A stretch of 64,000 nt of DNA from Bacillus_BU sp051233475 (GCF_051233475.1 NZ_JBKFGH010000013.1:1-64000), one strand, 5' to 3'; shown: positions 1 through 9,541, numbered from the stretch's first letter. Notes: generated by a model from the letters alone, not told the origin. Translations and numbers: made by a program.

Positions 1-48
1 TAGGCACGCCGCCAGCGTTCGTCCTGAGCCAGGATCAAACTCTCCAAG
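1..48 (-). rRNA. rrs: 16S rRNA gene, 5' end only (runs off the window)
   Basis: Read on the minus strand, the window edge contains the universal 5' end of bacterial 16S rRNA, with the 27F-type stretch AGAGTTTGATCCTGGCTCAG followed by the usual start of helix 3. Only about 48 bases are present. The mature 5' end near position 48 is estimated by analogy. Placement just downstream of gyrA matches the rrnO operon of B. subtilis. Confidence 0.97.
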
Positions 49-189
49 AAAGTTGATTTAGCTCATAAAGTTACGTTGGCTAGTGTTTCTCGACCGAAGT
101 CGATCGCACTATAAAATATTATTGTTGACGTTTGTTTGTTTAGTTTTCAAAGAGCAATTTTTCTTCAGTCACCTTGAGGCGACTTTATT
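49..189 (-). other. 16S rRNA leader (pre-rRNA 5' external spacer)
   Basis: This stretch lies between the rRNA promoters and the mature 16S end. On the minus strand it contains a typical Bacillus pre-16S leader motif (CTCTTTGAAAACTAAAC, boxA-like) and a small stable hairpin of the form TCGACTTCGGTCGA. It holds no protein gene; the 61-codon plus-strand frame across it is spurious. Confidence 0.75.
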
Positions 190-218
190 AATATATCATT
201 CTCAGGAAAATATGTCAA
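190..218 (-). promoter_or_regulatory. rRNA operon promoter P2
   Basis: On the minus strand TTGACA (213-218) is followed after 17 bases by TATATT (190-195), a near-consensus sigma-A promoter. The AT-rich sequence upstream of the -35 could act as an UP element. Tandem promoters are usual for Bacillus rRNA operons. Confidence 0.85.
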
Positions 219-271
219 TAATTATTTTTCACTATCTAAATAATATTTACATATTGTTACTGACCTGAATT

Positions 272-300
272 ATTATATCAGCTCTTTATATTAATGACAA
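272..300 (-). promoter_or_regulatory. rRNA operon promoter P1
   Basis: TTGTCA (295-300) and TATAAT (272-277) are separated by 17 bases on the minus strand. It lies about 80 bp upstream of P2, which gives the usual tandem arrangement. Confidence 0.8.
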
Positions 301-319
301 GTGGTTTTTTAGAAAAAAG

Positions 320-350
320 AAAAAGGTGACTTTTTATGCCACCTTTTTCT
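320..350 (-). terminator. gyrA intrinsic terminator
   Basis: The inverted repeat AAAAAGGTG...CACCTTTTT immediately after the gyrA stop codon forms a hairpin followed by T residues on the minus strand. It separates gyrA from the rRNA promoters. Confidence 0.85.
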
Positions 351-357
351 TGAAATA

Positions 358-2895
358 TTATTCAGTATCGTTATCTGAATTTGATGAATCAGTGTCTGCC
401 TCTAAAGCATCAACTTCTAAATTTTCTTCTTCTAAAGAGTCTAGATCCTCTTCTTGTTTTTCTTCTTTTGCAACTTTAGCTACAGTTGCTACTTGATCAT
501 GCTCCTCTTCACCTAAACGGATCAATCTGACACCCTGCGTGTTTCTTCCCATTGTAGAAATATCGTCTACGGCCATTCGAATTAACACACCGCCAGTTGT
601 TATAAGCATGATATCTTCCTCACCAGTTACAACCTTCATCGAAACAAGATGCCCGTTCTTTTCAGTTATATTAAAGGTTTTTATACCTTTTCCGCCTCTT
701 CCTTGAATACGGTACTCGGAAGCAGGAGTACGTTTGCCATAACCTTTTTTCGTAACGATTAGAATTTCCGTATTTTCTTCAAGTACTTCCATTCCAACCA
801 CTTCATCACCTTCATCAAGGGTAATTCCTTTTACACCAGTTGCGGTTCTACCCATTGATCTTACGTCTGTTTCTGGGAATCTTATCAGCATACCATTTTT
901 TGTTCCGATAATGATTTCTTTAGTACCATCAGTCAATCGGACAGAAATTAACTCATCTTCCTCGCGCAGATTAACAGCTATTAATCCATTATTACGGATA
1001 TGAGCAAATGAAGTTAATGGAGAACGCTTTGAAATACCGTCTTTAGTTGTGAAGAATAAGAACCAATCATCGACAAATTCTTCAACCGGAATAATTGCAT
1101 TTACCCATTCACCTTTATCAATTTCGAGTAGGTTAATAATCGGTAAACCTTTTGCTGTTCGGCTATATTCAGGAATTTCATAGCCTTTAGCACGATATAC
1201 TTTTCCTTTGTTTGTAAAGAAGAGAATAGTATTATGCGTTGAAGTTGTGATTAGATGTTCAACGAAATCATCCTCATGAGTATTCATTCCCTGAATCCCG
1301 CGTCCTCCTCGTTTTTGAGCACGATAAGTAGAAACAGGGAGACGTTTTATATACCCATTATGAGTTAAAGTGATAACAATACTCTCTCTAGGAATTAAGT
1401 CTTCGTCTTCAATCATTTCGATTCCGCCTGTTACAATTTCTGTGCGGCGCTTATCATTAAAGCGTTCTTTAATTTCAGTAAGCTCTTCACGAATGATCTC
1501 TAATACTTTTTCTTCATCAGCAAGGATGGCCTTTAACTCTGCTATTAACGCAAGTAAGTTTTGGAATTCTTCCTCGATCTTATCTCGTTCCAACCCGGTT
1601 AAGCGTTGCAGACGCATATCTAGTATTGCCTGTGCTTGCTTTTCAGATAATTGGAATTGGGTCATTAAGCCTTCACGAGCAATGTCTGTAGTTCTAGAGC
1701 TGCGAATTAAACTAATGACAGCATCAATGTTGTCTAAAGCAATTTTTAATCCTTCTAAAATATGGGCACGAGCTTCAGCCTTGCGAAGTTCAAATTCTGT
1801 TCTACGGCGAATAACAACTTTTTGATGATCTAAGTAATGTACTAAACATTGCTTAAGACTAAGTACCTTAGGTTGTCCGTCAACAAGTGCTAAAGTGTTA
1901 ATTCCGAAGCTTGTTTGTAACGCTGTATGTTTGTATAAATTATTTAAAAGAACATTTGCATTCGCATCTTTACGAACTTCAATGACAATCCTCATCCCAT
2001 TACGGTCTGATTCATCTCGTAAGTCGGTAATCCCATCAATTTTTTTCTCACGGGCTAATTCAGCGATTTTTTCGATTAATTTTGCTTTATTTACTTGATA
2101 TGGCAATTCGTTAACAACGATAACTTCTTTACCGTTGGATTTTTGTTCAATTTCAACTTTTGAACGGATCGTTATAGAGCCTCTGCCGGTTTCGTATGCT
2201 TTACGGATTCCACTTCGGCCTAAAATTTGTCCTCCAGTTGGAAAATCAGGACCCGGGATGATTTCCATAAGTTCTTGTGTCGTGATTTCAGGATCTCGGC
2301 TAATTGCTAATACTCCATCAATAACCTCGCCAAGTTGATGGGGAGGAATATTAGTTGCCATACCAACAGCAATACCTGTTGTCCCATTAATTAATAGGTT
2401 CGGAAATCTTGCAGGAAGAACGATTGGTTCTCTTTCCTCACCATCATAGTTGTCTTGATAATCAATCGTATCTTTGTTAATGTCTCTTAAAAGCTCCATC
2501 GAGATTTTCGACATTCTTGATTCCGTATAACGCATTGCCGCAGCTGCATCACCATCAACTGAACCAAAGTTACCGTGGCCATCTACAAGCATATAGCGGT
2601 AATTAAAATCTTGTGCCATACGAACCATGGTTTCGTAAACGGCAGAATCCCCATGCGGGTGATATTTACCAATTACGTCTCCAACGATACGAGCAGACTT
2701 TTTATATGGTTTATCTGCATGGATTCCAAGATCATGCATAGCATAAAGAATACGACGATGAACCGGCTTTAGACCATCACGGACATCTGGAAGTGCTCGA
2801 GAAACAATAACACTCATTGCATAGTCAAGAAAAGAAGATTTCATCTCTTGGCTAATATTAATCTCTTTTACTTGAGAATTTGGTGATTCAGACAT
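358..2895 (-). CDS. gyrA: DNA gyrase subunit A
   Basis: The 845-residue protein is the breakage-reunion subunit of the A2B2 type II topoisomerase that introduces negative supercoils. The N-terminal winged-helix/tower region carries the catalytic tyrosine in AAMRYTES (Y123), and the quinolone-determining region reads HPHGDSAVYE, with Ser84 and Glu88 in the unmutated state. The C-terminal beta-pinwheel contains a GyrA-box-like QKRGGRG. The tail after about residue 805 is strongly acidic, as in other Bacillus GyrA proteins. ATG start with a GGAGG ribosome site; gyrB lies upstream on the same strand. Confidence 0.99.
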   Translation of the reverse strand: MSESPNSQVKEINISQEMKSSFLDYAMSVIVSRALPDVRDGLKPVHRRILYAMHDLGIHADKPYKKSARIVGDVIGKYHPHGDSAVYETMVRMAQDFNYRYMLVDGHGNFGSVDGDAAAAMRYTESRMSKISMELLRDINKDTIDYQDNYDGEEREPIVLPARFPNLLINGTTGIAVGMATNIPPHQLGEVIDGVLAISRDPEITTQELMEIIPGPDFPTGGQILGRSGIRKAYETGRGSITIRSKVEIEQKSNGKEVIVVNELPYQVNKAKLIEKIAELAREKKIDGITDLRDESDRNGMRIVIEVRKDANANVLLNNLYKHTALQTSFGINTLALVDGQPKVLSLKQCLVHYLDHQKVVIRRRTEFELRKAEARAHILEGLKIALDNIDAVISLIRSSRTTDIAREGLMTQFQLSEKQAQAILDMRLQRLTGLERDKIEEEFQNLLALIAELKAILADEEKVLEIIREELTEIKERFNDKRRTEIVTGGIEMIEDEDLIPRESIVITLTHNGYIKRLPVSTYRAQKRGGRGIQGMNTHEDDFVEHLITTSTHNTILFFTNKGKVYRAKGYEIPEYSRTAKGLPIINLLEIDKGEWVNAIIPVEEFVDDWFLFFTTKDGISKRSPLTSFAHIRNNGLIAVNLREEDELISVRLTDGTKEIIIGTKNGMLIRFPETDVRSMGRTATGVKGITLDEGDEVVGMEVLEENTEILIVTKKGYGKRTPASEYRIQGRGGKGIKTFNITEKNGHLVSMKVVTGEEDIMLITTGGVLIRMAVDDISTMGRNTQGVRLIRLGEEEHDQVATVAKVAKEEKQEEDLDSLEEENLEVDALEADTDSSNSDNDTE

Positions 2896-2992
2896 ATTTG
2901 GTACCTCCTATTTAGGGTGAAAGGGAAGCCTTTATTCATCACCCTTCGATCTGGTAAAAGAAAAAAGGAGGATAGTGGTCTAACCTCTACCC

Positions 2993-3085
2993 TTACACTT
3001 TCTTATTGTCTCACTCAGGCGGTGAGCAGCTTTCGCTTTGCTTTTGTCCAGCTCCAGGCGCCATTGGCTCCTTCCGCTTTTCTAT
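2993..3085. repeat. Short GC-rich interspersed repeat between gyrB and gyrA
   Basis: The segment from about 3036 (GTCCAGCTCCAGGCGCCA) to the CTTCCGCTTTTC end at about 3082 has the termini of a repeat family common in Bacillus intergenic regions. A longer relative (AGCTACAGCGGCTAGGGGCTC... CTTCCACTTTTCC when read in reverse) sits at 19951-20076. The upstream part (GGTGAGCAGCTTTCGC) may belong to the same copy. Family membership is from memory of Bacillus genomes. Confidence 0.55.
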
Positions 3086-5010
3086 ATATCTAAATTCTTA
3101 ACGTATTGTGCGTTTGCTTCAATGAAATTACGACGCGGTTCTACTTTGTCACCCATTAACATTTCAAAGGTTTCGTCCGCTTCAATGGCATCCTCTAAAC
3201 TAACTTGAAGCATTGTTCTTGTTGATGGATCCATTGTCGTTTCCCATAACTGACCTGGATTCATCTCTCCTAAACCTTTATAGCGTTGAATATTTGGCTT
3301 AGGTGCACTAGGCAATTCAGCGAAAATGCGATCCAACTCTTTATCGTTATAGGCATATTCAATCCGCTTCCCTTGTTGAACCTTATAAAGTGGTGGTTGA
3401 GCAATATAAACATAACCAGCCTCTAATATTTGTCTCATGTAACGGTAAAAGAAGGTTAATAATAGTGTTCTAATATGAGCACCATCAACATCGGCATCCG
3501 TCATAATGACTATTTTATGATAACGAGCTTTTGAAATATCAAAATCTTCCCCGATTCCTGTTCCGACAGCCGTAATCATTGCACGTACTTCATTGTTAGA
3601 TAGAATTTTATCTAATCGTGCCTTTTCAACATTTAAAATTTTCCCTCGTAAAGGCAGGATTGCTTGGAAATGACGATCCCGTCCCTGTTTTGCCGAACCA
3701 CCTGCTGAGTCACCCTCAACAATATAAAGTTCGCTAATAGATGGATCCTTTGAAGAACAATCCGCTAATTTCCCGGGCAAACTTGAAACCTCTAGTGCAC
3801 TTTTACGTCGCGTTAATTCTCGGGCCTTTTTAGCTGCGAGCCTTGCTCGGGCAGCCATTAACCCTTTATCAACGATTTTGCGGGCAACTGCAGGATTTTC
3901 AAGCATAAACTTCTCAAAATGATCCGAGAATACCATATCTGTGATCGTACGAACCTCGGAATTCCCTAGTTTTGTTTTCGTTTGTCCCTCAAATTGCGGG
4001 TCTGGATGCTTAATCGAGATAATCGCAGTTAAACCTTCACGAACATCTTCACCTGATAAATTCGTATCATTTTCTTTAATTATGCCATTTTTTCGGGCAT
4101 AATCATTTATTACTCTTGTTAATGCTGTTTTAAAGCCGGATTCATGTGATCCACCTTCATAGGTATGAATATTGTTAGCAAAAGAGTAGATATTACTTGT
4201 ATAAGATTCATTATATTGGAGGGAAACTTCAACGGTAATTCCATCTTTTTCACCTTCAATATAAATTGGTTCTTCATGAATAACTTCTTTAGTTCTGTTT
4301 AAATGTTCAACGTAAGACTTAATACCGCCCTCATAAAGATACTCATTTTTCTTATTCTCTACTCGTTTATCTTCGATCGTGATCTTAATATTTCGGTTTA
4401 AGAAAGCAAGTTCACGTAAACGATTGGCAAGTGTATCATAGTCATACTCGAGTGTTTCAGTGAAAATTTCTCCATCTGGAACAAAATGAATCGTTGTTCC
4501 TGTTATGTCTGTTTCACCAACGATTTCTAAATCCGCAAGCGGAACGCCACGTTCATACTTTTGGTAATGAATGTGTCCGTCACGATGGACAAATACTTCA
4601 AGATTAGTTGATAATGCGTTAACAACAGAAGCACCTACACCATGAAGACCACCAGATACTTTATATCCGCCTCCGCCAAACTTACCTCCGGCATGAAGGA
4701 CTGTTAAAATAACTTCAACAGCAGGACGACCCATTTTTTCTTGGATCCCGACAGGAATACCACGTCCGTTATCTATCACAGTAATACTGTTGTCCTTTTC
4801 AATAATGACATTAATCTCCGAGCAATATCCTGCAAGCGCCTCGTCAATACTATTATCAACGATCTCCCAGACAAGATGGTGTAATCCTTTTGCACTCGTA
4901 GAACCGATGTACATTCCTGGACGTTTTCTTACTGCTTCTAATCCTTCTAAAACTTGTATCTGACTTTCATCATAGGTTTCCTCTTGCACTGCTTTTTGCT
5001 CCATTGCCAT
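3082..5010 (-). CDS. gyrB: DNA gyrase subunit B
   Basis: ATPase and TOPRIM subunit of gyrase, 642 residues from the chosen start. A GHKL ATPase region (IVDNSIDEALAG; GRGIPVG; GGLHGVGASVVNAL) is followed by the transducer domain, the TOPRIM motifs EGDSAGGSAKQGRDR and DADVDGAHIRTL, and the C-terminal QRYKGLGEMNPGQLWETTM. I chose the ATG at 5010 because the longer reading frame begins at a GTG (5019) that overlaps the ribosome-binding sequence TAGGTGATC; an ATG at 5004 is also possible. It lies 64 bases after remB. Confidence 0.98.
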   Translation of the reverse strand: MAMEQKAVQEETYDESQIQVLEGLEAVRKRPGMYIGSTSAKGLHHLVWEIVDNSIDEALAGYCSEINVIIEKDNSITVIDNGRGIPVGIQEKMGRPAVEVILTVLHAGGKFGGGGYKVSGGLHGVGASVVNALSTNLEVFVHRDGHIHYQKYERGVPLADLEIVGETDITGTTIHFVPDGEIFTETLEYDYDTLANRLRELAFLNRNIKITIEDKRVENKKNEYLYEGGIKSYVEHLNRTKEVIHEEPIYIEGEKDGITVEVSLQYNESYTSNIYSFANNIHTYEGGSHESGFKTALTRVINDYARKNGIIKENDTNLSGEDVREGLTAIISIKHPDPQFEGQTKTKLGNSEVRTITDMVFSDHFEKFMLENPAVARKIVDKGLMAARARLAAKKARELTRRKSALEVSSLPGKLADCSSKDPSISELYIVEGDSAGGSAKQGRDRHFQAILPLRGKILNVEKARLDKILSNNEVRAMITAVGTGIGEDFDISKARYHKIVIMTDADVDGAHIRTLLLTFFYRYMRQILEAGYVYIAQPPLYKVQQGKRIEYAYNDKELDRIFAELPSAPKPNIQRYKGLGEMNPGQLWETTMDPSTRTMLQVSLEDAIEADETFEMLMGDKVEPRRNFIEANAQYVKNLDI

Positions 5011-5074
5011 TTCGATCACCTACACTTTCTGCATGCACTCGTCTTCCTCAATTTAAAAAAGCAAGTTTTCACTT

Positions 5075-5323
5075 TTATGATTCTAGATTGAATAGTCCTT
5101 GTGAGCGTTTTTTTAATGTACTTGAAGAAAAAGGGGAAAAGTAGATCTTATCTAGTGTGACCACAACCGATTTATATGGTCCTTTTGCTGCATTGATTAT
5201 TCTGTCTTGACGATGTTGAATGAAACCAGCCATGAGTGGTGAAGACTTTATGCTATCTTTATCAATGATTGCAATAAGATCACTTGTTTTGATCGTGATC
5301 TCTTCTCCTACATGAAGATACAC
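5075..5323 (-). CDS. remB: Extracellular matrix regulatory protein RemB (YaaB, DUF370 family)
   Basis: Small protein of 82 residues located exactly where yaaB/remB lies in B. subtilis, between recF and gyrB. It begins MYLHVGEE and has the DUF370 core that ends in a basic segment (TLKKRSQGLF). In B. subtilis RemB is needed, with RemA, for biofilm matrix gene expression; this role is carried over by orthology and position. Ten bases separate it from recF, so the genes are likely co-transcribed. Confidence 0.9.
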   Translation of the reverse strand: MYLHVGEEITIKTSDLIAIIDKDSIKSSPLMAGFIQHRQDRIINAAKGPYKSVVVTLDKIYFSPFSSSTLKKRSQGLFNLES

Positions 5324-5332
5324 TTTCTCACC

Positions 5333-6451
5333 TCATTGGATCCGGTTCATTTTTCCGGTTTCTACACGATAGGTGGATGCCTCTTTTAACGTTTGGTGGT
5401 CAATCCCTTCAACACTTGTCGTTGTTACAAACGTTTGAACCTTGCCTTGAATGGTATTGAGCAAATGAGATTGACGATAATCATCTAATTCTGAAAGGAC
5501 ATCATCTAACAATAAAATTGGGTATTCACCGATTTCTGAACGAATTAATTCAATTTCGGCTAACTTAACGGAGAGAGCTGTTGTTCTTTGCTGTCCTTGT
5601 GAGCCAAATGTTTGCACATCACGTTCGTTGACGATAAAAAGGAGATCATCACGATGGGGACCAAACAAAGTTATACCGCGCTCAATTTCTTTATGTTTAA
5701 CTTTTAAATATTTCTGTTCATATACTTCTAACATTTTCGACAAACCTTGGCCTTCTGATACATCAACAGAAGGTTTATACTCCATTTTTAACGTTTCTAA
5801 CCCTCTGGATATACCTTGATGAATCGGAATTGCCCATTTCTCCAATAGTTGAAGGAATTCAAACCGTTTAAAAATGATTTTTACTGCAAGTCCAATAAAT
5901 TGTTCTGTTAGTATATCGAGCATCGTGAGGTCGGTTTGTTTTTTCGTTTGAAGAAGCTTTAAATAATGATTCCTTTGTTGTAATACTTTTTGAAATTGAC
6001 CCATATCATGTAGATAAATTGGAGAAACTTGGCCAATCTCCATATCAATAAAACGACGCCTTACTTGAGGGCTTCCTTTTACAAGGTTAAGGTCCTCAGG
6101 CGCAAACATTACAACATTCATATTGCCAACATATTGACTTAATTTTTGCTGTTCAATATGGTTGCATTTTGCCTTTTTTCCCTTTTTTGAAATAATTAAT
6201 TGTAAAGGCAAAGAACCGTGCTGTTTTTTTACCCTACCTTCTATTTTAGCATATTCTTTGTCCCAGGAAATAAGTTCTTTATCATTTGATGTACGATGGG
6301 ATTTTGCCATCGCTAAAACATATATGGATTCCATCACATTCGTTTTACCTTGTGCATTTTCGCCTAAGATAACATTTACTTTATTTTCGAACTGTGCATC
6401 TAGTTCCATATAGTTCCGATAATTTTTTAATTGTAATTGCTCGATATACAT
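5333..6451 (-). CDS. recF: DNA replication and repair protein RecF
   Basis: SMC-like ABC ATPase of 372 residues that acts with RecO and RecR in loading RecA at single-stranded gaps. The Walker A GENAQGKTN lies at residues 30-37, the signature FGSQGQQRTTALS and Walker B ILLLDDVLSELD lie near the C-terminus. The ATG at 6451 is preceded by AAAGGTGA; a longer frame from GTG at 6460 starts inside that ribosome site and is rejected. B. subtilis RecF begins at the equivalent MYI. Confidence 0.98.
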   Translation of the reverse strand: MYIEQLQLKNYRNYMELDAQFENKVNVILGENAQGKTNVMESIYVLAMAKSHRTSNDKELISWDKEYAKIEGRVKKQHGSLPLQLIISKKGKKAKCNHIEQQKLSQYVGNMNVVMFAPEDLNLVKGSPQVRRRFIDMEIGQVSPIYLHDMGQFQKVLQQRNHYLKLLQTKKQTDLTMLDILTEQFIGLAVKIIFKRFEFLQLLEKWAIPIHQGISRGLETLKMEYKPSVDVSEGQGLSKMLEVYEQKYLKVKHKEIERGITLFGPHRDDLLFIVNERDVQTFGSQGQQRTTALSVKLAEIELIRSEIGEYPILLLDDVLSELDDYRQSHLLNTIQGKVQTFVTTTSVEGIDHQTLKEASTYRVETGKMNRIQ

Positions 6452-6469
6452 GAAAGTCACCTTTGTTTA

Positions 6470-6679
6470 TTACATCACAATAAACGATCCAAACTCGGGG
6501 ATATTGACTTTATCTCCGGAATAAAGTTTTCTTCCTCTACGTTGATCCTGTTCATCATTTATAAAAACAGGATATTCGCTTAAAAACCATTTAGCCATAC
6601 CGCCAGTTTGAATCACTTCTGCCAATTTTAAAAACTGACCCAATGTAATATAATCCGTATCAATTTTGATTTCTTTCAT
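6470..6679 (-). CDS. yaaA: S4-domain RNA-binding protein YaaA/RlbA
   Basis: A 69-residue protein carrying an S4-type RNA-binding fold (LGQFLKLAEVIQTGGMAKWF ... RRGRKLYSGDKV). The frame extends 34 codons further upstream, but ATG 6679 has a good GAGTGAGA ribosome site and matches the length of B. subtilis YaaA. It lies between dnaN and recF in the conserved replication block. Its homologue has been linked to ribosome biogenesis; nothing in this sequence adds to that. Confidence 0.93.
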   Translation of the reverse strand: MKEIKIDTDYITLGQFLKLAEVIQTGGMAKWFLSEYPVFINDEQDQRRGRKLYSGDKVNIPEFGSFIVM

Positions 6680-6838
6680 TATCTCACTCTTTTCATTTTT
6701 AAAGAAAGATGATCTTGAAAAAAATATCTTTTTCAAGAGACTCAATTCTTTTATTTTACTAAAAAAAAACTTGCTAGACAAATGGCATAAGAAAAAAGCT
6801 GCAGCGCATAGGGGCCGCAGCTTGACATTAGTGAGTAA

Positions 6839-7975
6839 TTAATACGTTCTTACCGGTAGAATTAATTGAAGAATGGATTCGTCTCCGATTGGACGAATGA
6901 CGAATGGCCGCATTGCCCCAGTAAAACTGATTTTAATTTCTGTTCCTTCCAATGCTTTTAAAGCATCCATCATATATTTAGCACTGAAAGAAATTTTCAA
7001 TTCTTCTCCATCAATTTCTTGTGCTTGAACTTCTTCAACAACTTTTCCGATCTCTGGAGTATTAGAAGAAACTTCAATACCTTTGTTATCTAGAGTCGCA
7101 AATTTTACGACATTGTTTTTTCCTTCACGTGCTAAAAGGGACGCACGGTCAATGGCATGTAAAAATTCTTTTGTAGTGACCGTTACATTTGTTTTATTAT
7201 CTGTAGGAATTAAACGGGATGTATCAGGATAGTTTCCTTCAAGCAATCTTGAGAAGAATAATAAGTGTTTCGCTTTAAACAATACTTGATTTTCGGTAAT
7301 GACGATATCAATTAAATCGTTTGAGTCATCTAAAATCTTGCTTAGTTCGTTTAAGCTTTTTCCTGGAATAACAACGTTGTATGTTTCATCTGTTTCGGAT
7401 TCTATCCTTGCTTTTCTTAATGCAAGTCGATGACTATCTGTTGCAATACAGTTCAATTCATTGTTTTCAACCTTCCAGTTGACACCTGTCAAGATTGGTC
7501 GTGTTTCTGAGGTGGACACTGCAAACACAGTTTGACGAATCATCATTTTTAATAGATCGGTTGGGATACGGAAAACATTTTCCTCCGCAATTTGTGGTAA
7601 GTGCGGATATTCTTCTGCATCCAATCCATTTAAATTAAATTCCGATTTACCTGAGCGAATTACAGTTTGCAAATGATTTTCAACATGAATTTCGACGGAA
7701 TCAGTCGGCAGCTTTTTGACAATTTCACTAAAGAATTTTGCCTGTAATACGATTGCTCCAGTTTGCTTGATTTCGACAATCTCATCTCCAGCTTCCTCTT
7801 TTGGAATAAAAGATTCAATAGAGATATCAGAATCACTTCCTGTTAAGGTTACGCCCTCATTAGTCGCCACAATTTTTATTCCTGTTAAGATTGGAATCGT
7901 TGTTCTTGATGTTACAGCTTTCATAACATCTTGGACGCTTTGAACAAGCCGATCTCGTTGGATTATAAATCTCAT
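6839..7975 (-). CDS. dnaN: DNA polymerase III sliding clamp (beta subunit)
   Basis: Processivity clamp of 378 residues with three repeated clamp folds. It starts MRFIIQRDRLVQSVQDVMKA and ends with the family-typical LILPVRTY. The homodimer encircles DNA and tethers the replicative polymerases. It follows dnaA on the same strand, separated by 219 bases that hold the unwinding half of oriC (see that entry). Confidence 0.99.
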   Translation of the reverse strand: MRFIIQRDRLVQSVQDVMKAVTSRTTIPILTGIKIVATNEGVTLTGSDSDISIESFIPKEEAGDEIVEIKQTGAIVLQAKFFSEIVKKLPTDSVEIHVENHLQTVIRSGKSEFNLNGLDAEEYPHLPQIAEENVFRIPTDLLKMMIRQTVFAVSTSETRPILTGVNWKVENNELNCIATDSHRLALRKARIESETDETYNVVIPGKSLNELSKILDDSNDLIDIVITENQVLFKAKHLLFFSRLLEGNYPDTSRLIPTDNKTNVTVTTKEFLHAIDRASLLAREGKNNVVKFATLDNKGIEVSSNTPEIGKVVEEVQAQEIDGEELKISFSAKYMMDALKALEGTEIKISFTGAMRPFVIRPIGDESILQLILPVRTY

Positions 7976-8194
7976 TTAATTAATCCTCCGTTAATGTGCA
8001 TATTTTTTTGTTCTTAATCATATAATAATAAGTTTTAAAAATAGTAGAAGTACTAGTAGGGCTTGTGTATATGTGGATAACTTATTTTCATCAAAGGAAA
8101 CACAGTCTATCCACATGTGGACAGACTGTGCGTAAGTCAACTAAAGTTATACACATTTTCCAAGCTAAGATTCTAAATTATTTATTTCCTACTG
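7976..8194. other. Replication origin, dnaA-dnaN half: AT-rich stretch, DnaA-trio and DnaA boxes
   Basis: Reading the plus strand, an AT-rich stretch (about 7990-8041) runs into TAG-TAG-AAG-TAC-TAG-TAG (8042-8059), then GGGC, then two abutting DnaA boxes, TGTGTATAT (8064-8072) and the perfect TGTGGATAA (8072-8080). Further boxes are CTATCCACA (8107-8115), TGTGGACAG (8116-8124) and TTATACACA (8147-8155). The order matches the DnaA-trio/GC cluster/DnaA-box 'basal unwinding system' described for B. subtilis. The dnaN promoter must also lie in this spacer. Confidence 0.85.
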
Positions 8195-9541
8195 TTAAAA
8201 TTTTAACAGTTCATTGATTTCTTTTAGCTGTTTTTGCAATTGAGGATCGGATTGAAGCAGCTTTGAAATTTTTTCATGAGCATGAATAACGGTTGTATGG
8301 TCCCTGCCGCCAAATTCCTCTCCAATTTTAGGTAACGAAAAATCAGTAAGCTCTCTTGATAAATACATGGCAATTTGCCTTGGAAAAGCGACAGACTTTG
8401 TTCGCTTTTTTGCTTTGAAATCATCCAGTTTGATGCTGAAATGTTCTCCGACTACTCGTTGAATTTCTTGAATCGTAATGACTTTCGGTTTAGAGCTCGG
8501 GATAATGTCCTTTAATGCTTCTGCAGCCAAATCAGCATTAATGTCTTTATTAATCAAGGAAGAATAAGCGACAACGCGAATAAGTGCACCCTCTAATTCT
8601 CTAATATTTGAATCGATTTGATTAGCAATATAAAGCATCACTTCATTAGGAATATCTAAACCTTCAGCTTTTGCTTTCTTTCGAAGGATTGCGATCCTTG
8701 TTTCTAAATCGGGTGGGGTGATGTCAGTAATTAAGCCCCATTCAAAGCGTGATCTCAAGCGGTCCTCTAAAGTTGGTATTTCGCGTGGTGGTCGGTCACT
8801 GGAGATGACAATTTGTTTACTTTCCTCATGCAGCGTATTAAAAGTATGGAAAAATTCCTCTTGGGTAGATTCTTTCCCGGCCAAGAATTGAATATCATCA
8901 ATTAATAAAACATCTACATTTCGGTATTTATTTCGAAATTCAATCGCTTTATTGTCTCGAATTGAATTAATAAATTCATTTGTAAATTTTTCAGATGATA
9001 AATAAACCACTTTTGCTGATGGATTATGATCCAATACATAATGGCCAATTGCGTGCATTAAGTGTGTTTTTCCTAATCCAACTCCCCCGTAGATAAAAAG
9101 GGGATTATAGGCTTTTGCCGGTGCTTCTGCCACTGCTAAAGAAGCGGCATGGGCAAAGCGGTTGCCTGACCCGATAACGAAAGTATCAAATAAATATTTT
9201 GGATTAAGCAAACTTTGAGGAAGCTCCGTTACATCATCATCTTTTATTGCTTTTTTCGGAGGTACCGGAAGATTAATTTCTTCCTCACTTTGATTTTGCG
9301 GAATGATGAATTTCACGATAAGCTCTTCACCGGTAATTTCATAAAGGATTCCAGAGATCAGTTGAGAATATCGTTCCTCCAACCAATCACGGGCAAACTC
9401 ATTTGGGGCTGTTATGGTTAACGTATCACCCTGAAGCGAATGTGCCTTTGTTGACTTTAACCAGGTTTCAAAGCTCGGTTTGCTTATCTTTGTCTCTATT
9501 GTTGCCAAAGCTTTATTCCACAGATCCGCAATATTTTCCAA
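8195..9541 (-). CDS. dnaA: Chromosomal replication initiator DnaA
   Basis: AAA+ initiator of 448 residues. Domain I covers about residues 1-80 and a short linker follows; the AAA+ domain has Walker A GGVGLGKT (152-159) and Walker B VLLIDDIQF. The C-terminal DnaA-box-binding HTH has the signature GRDHTTVIHAHEKI. ATP-bound DnaA melts the origin at the neighbouring DnaA boxes, which flank the gene on both sides. The ATG has an AGGAGG-type site upstream. Confidence 0.99.
   Translation of the reverse strand: MENIADLWNKALATIETKISKPSFETWLKSTKAHSLQGDTLTITAPNEFARDWLEERYSQLISGILYEITGEELIVKFIIPQNQSEEEINLPVPPKKAIKDDDVTELPQSLLNPKYLFDTFVIGSGNRFAHAASLAVAEAPAKAYNPLFIYGGVGLGKTHLMHAIGHYVLDHNPSAKVVYLSSEKFTNEFINSIRDNKAIEFRNKYRNVDVLLIDDIQFLAGKESTQEEFFHTFNTLHEESKQIVISSDRPPREIPTLEDRLRSRFEWGLITDITPPDLETRIAILRKKAKAEGLDIPNEVMLYIANQIDSNIRELEGALIRVVAYSSLINKDINADLAAEALKDIIPSSKPKVITIQEIQRVVGEHFSIKLDDFKAKKRTKSVAFPRQIAMYLSRELTDFSLPKIGEEFGGRDHTTVIHAHEKISKLLQSDPQLQKQLKEINELLKF

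Noticed and set aside
83..268. Plus-strand 61-codon frame
   Set aside because: It overlaps the rRNA promoters and leader on the other strand; AT-rich chance frame.
3764..3778. Noc-binding site (ATTTCCCGGGAAAT)
   Set aside because: ATTTCCCGGGCAAA in gyrB departs from the palindrome at two positions and is explained by coding sequence.
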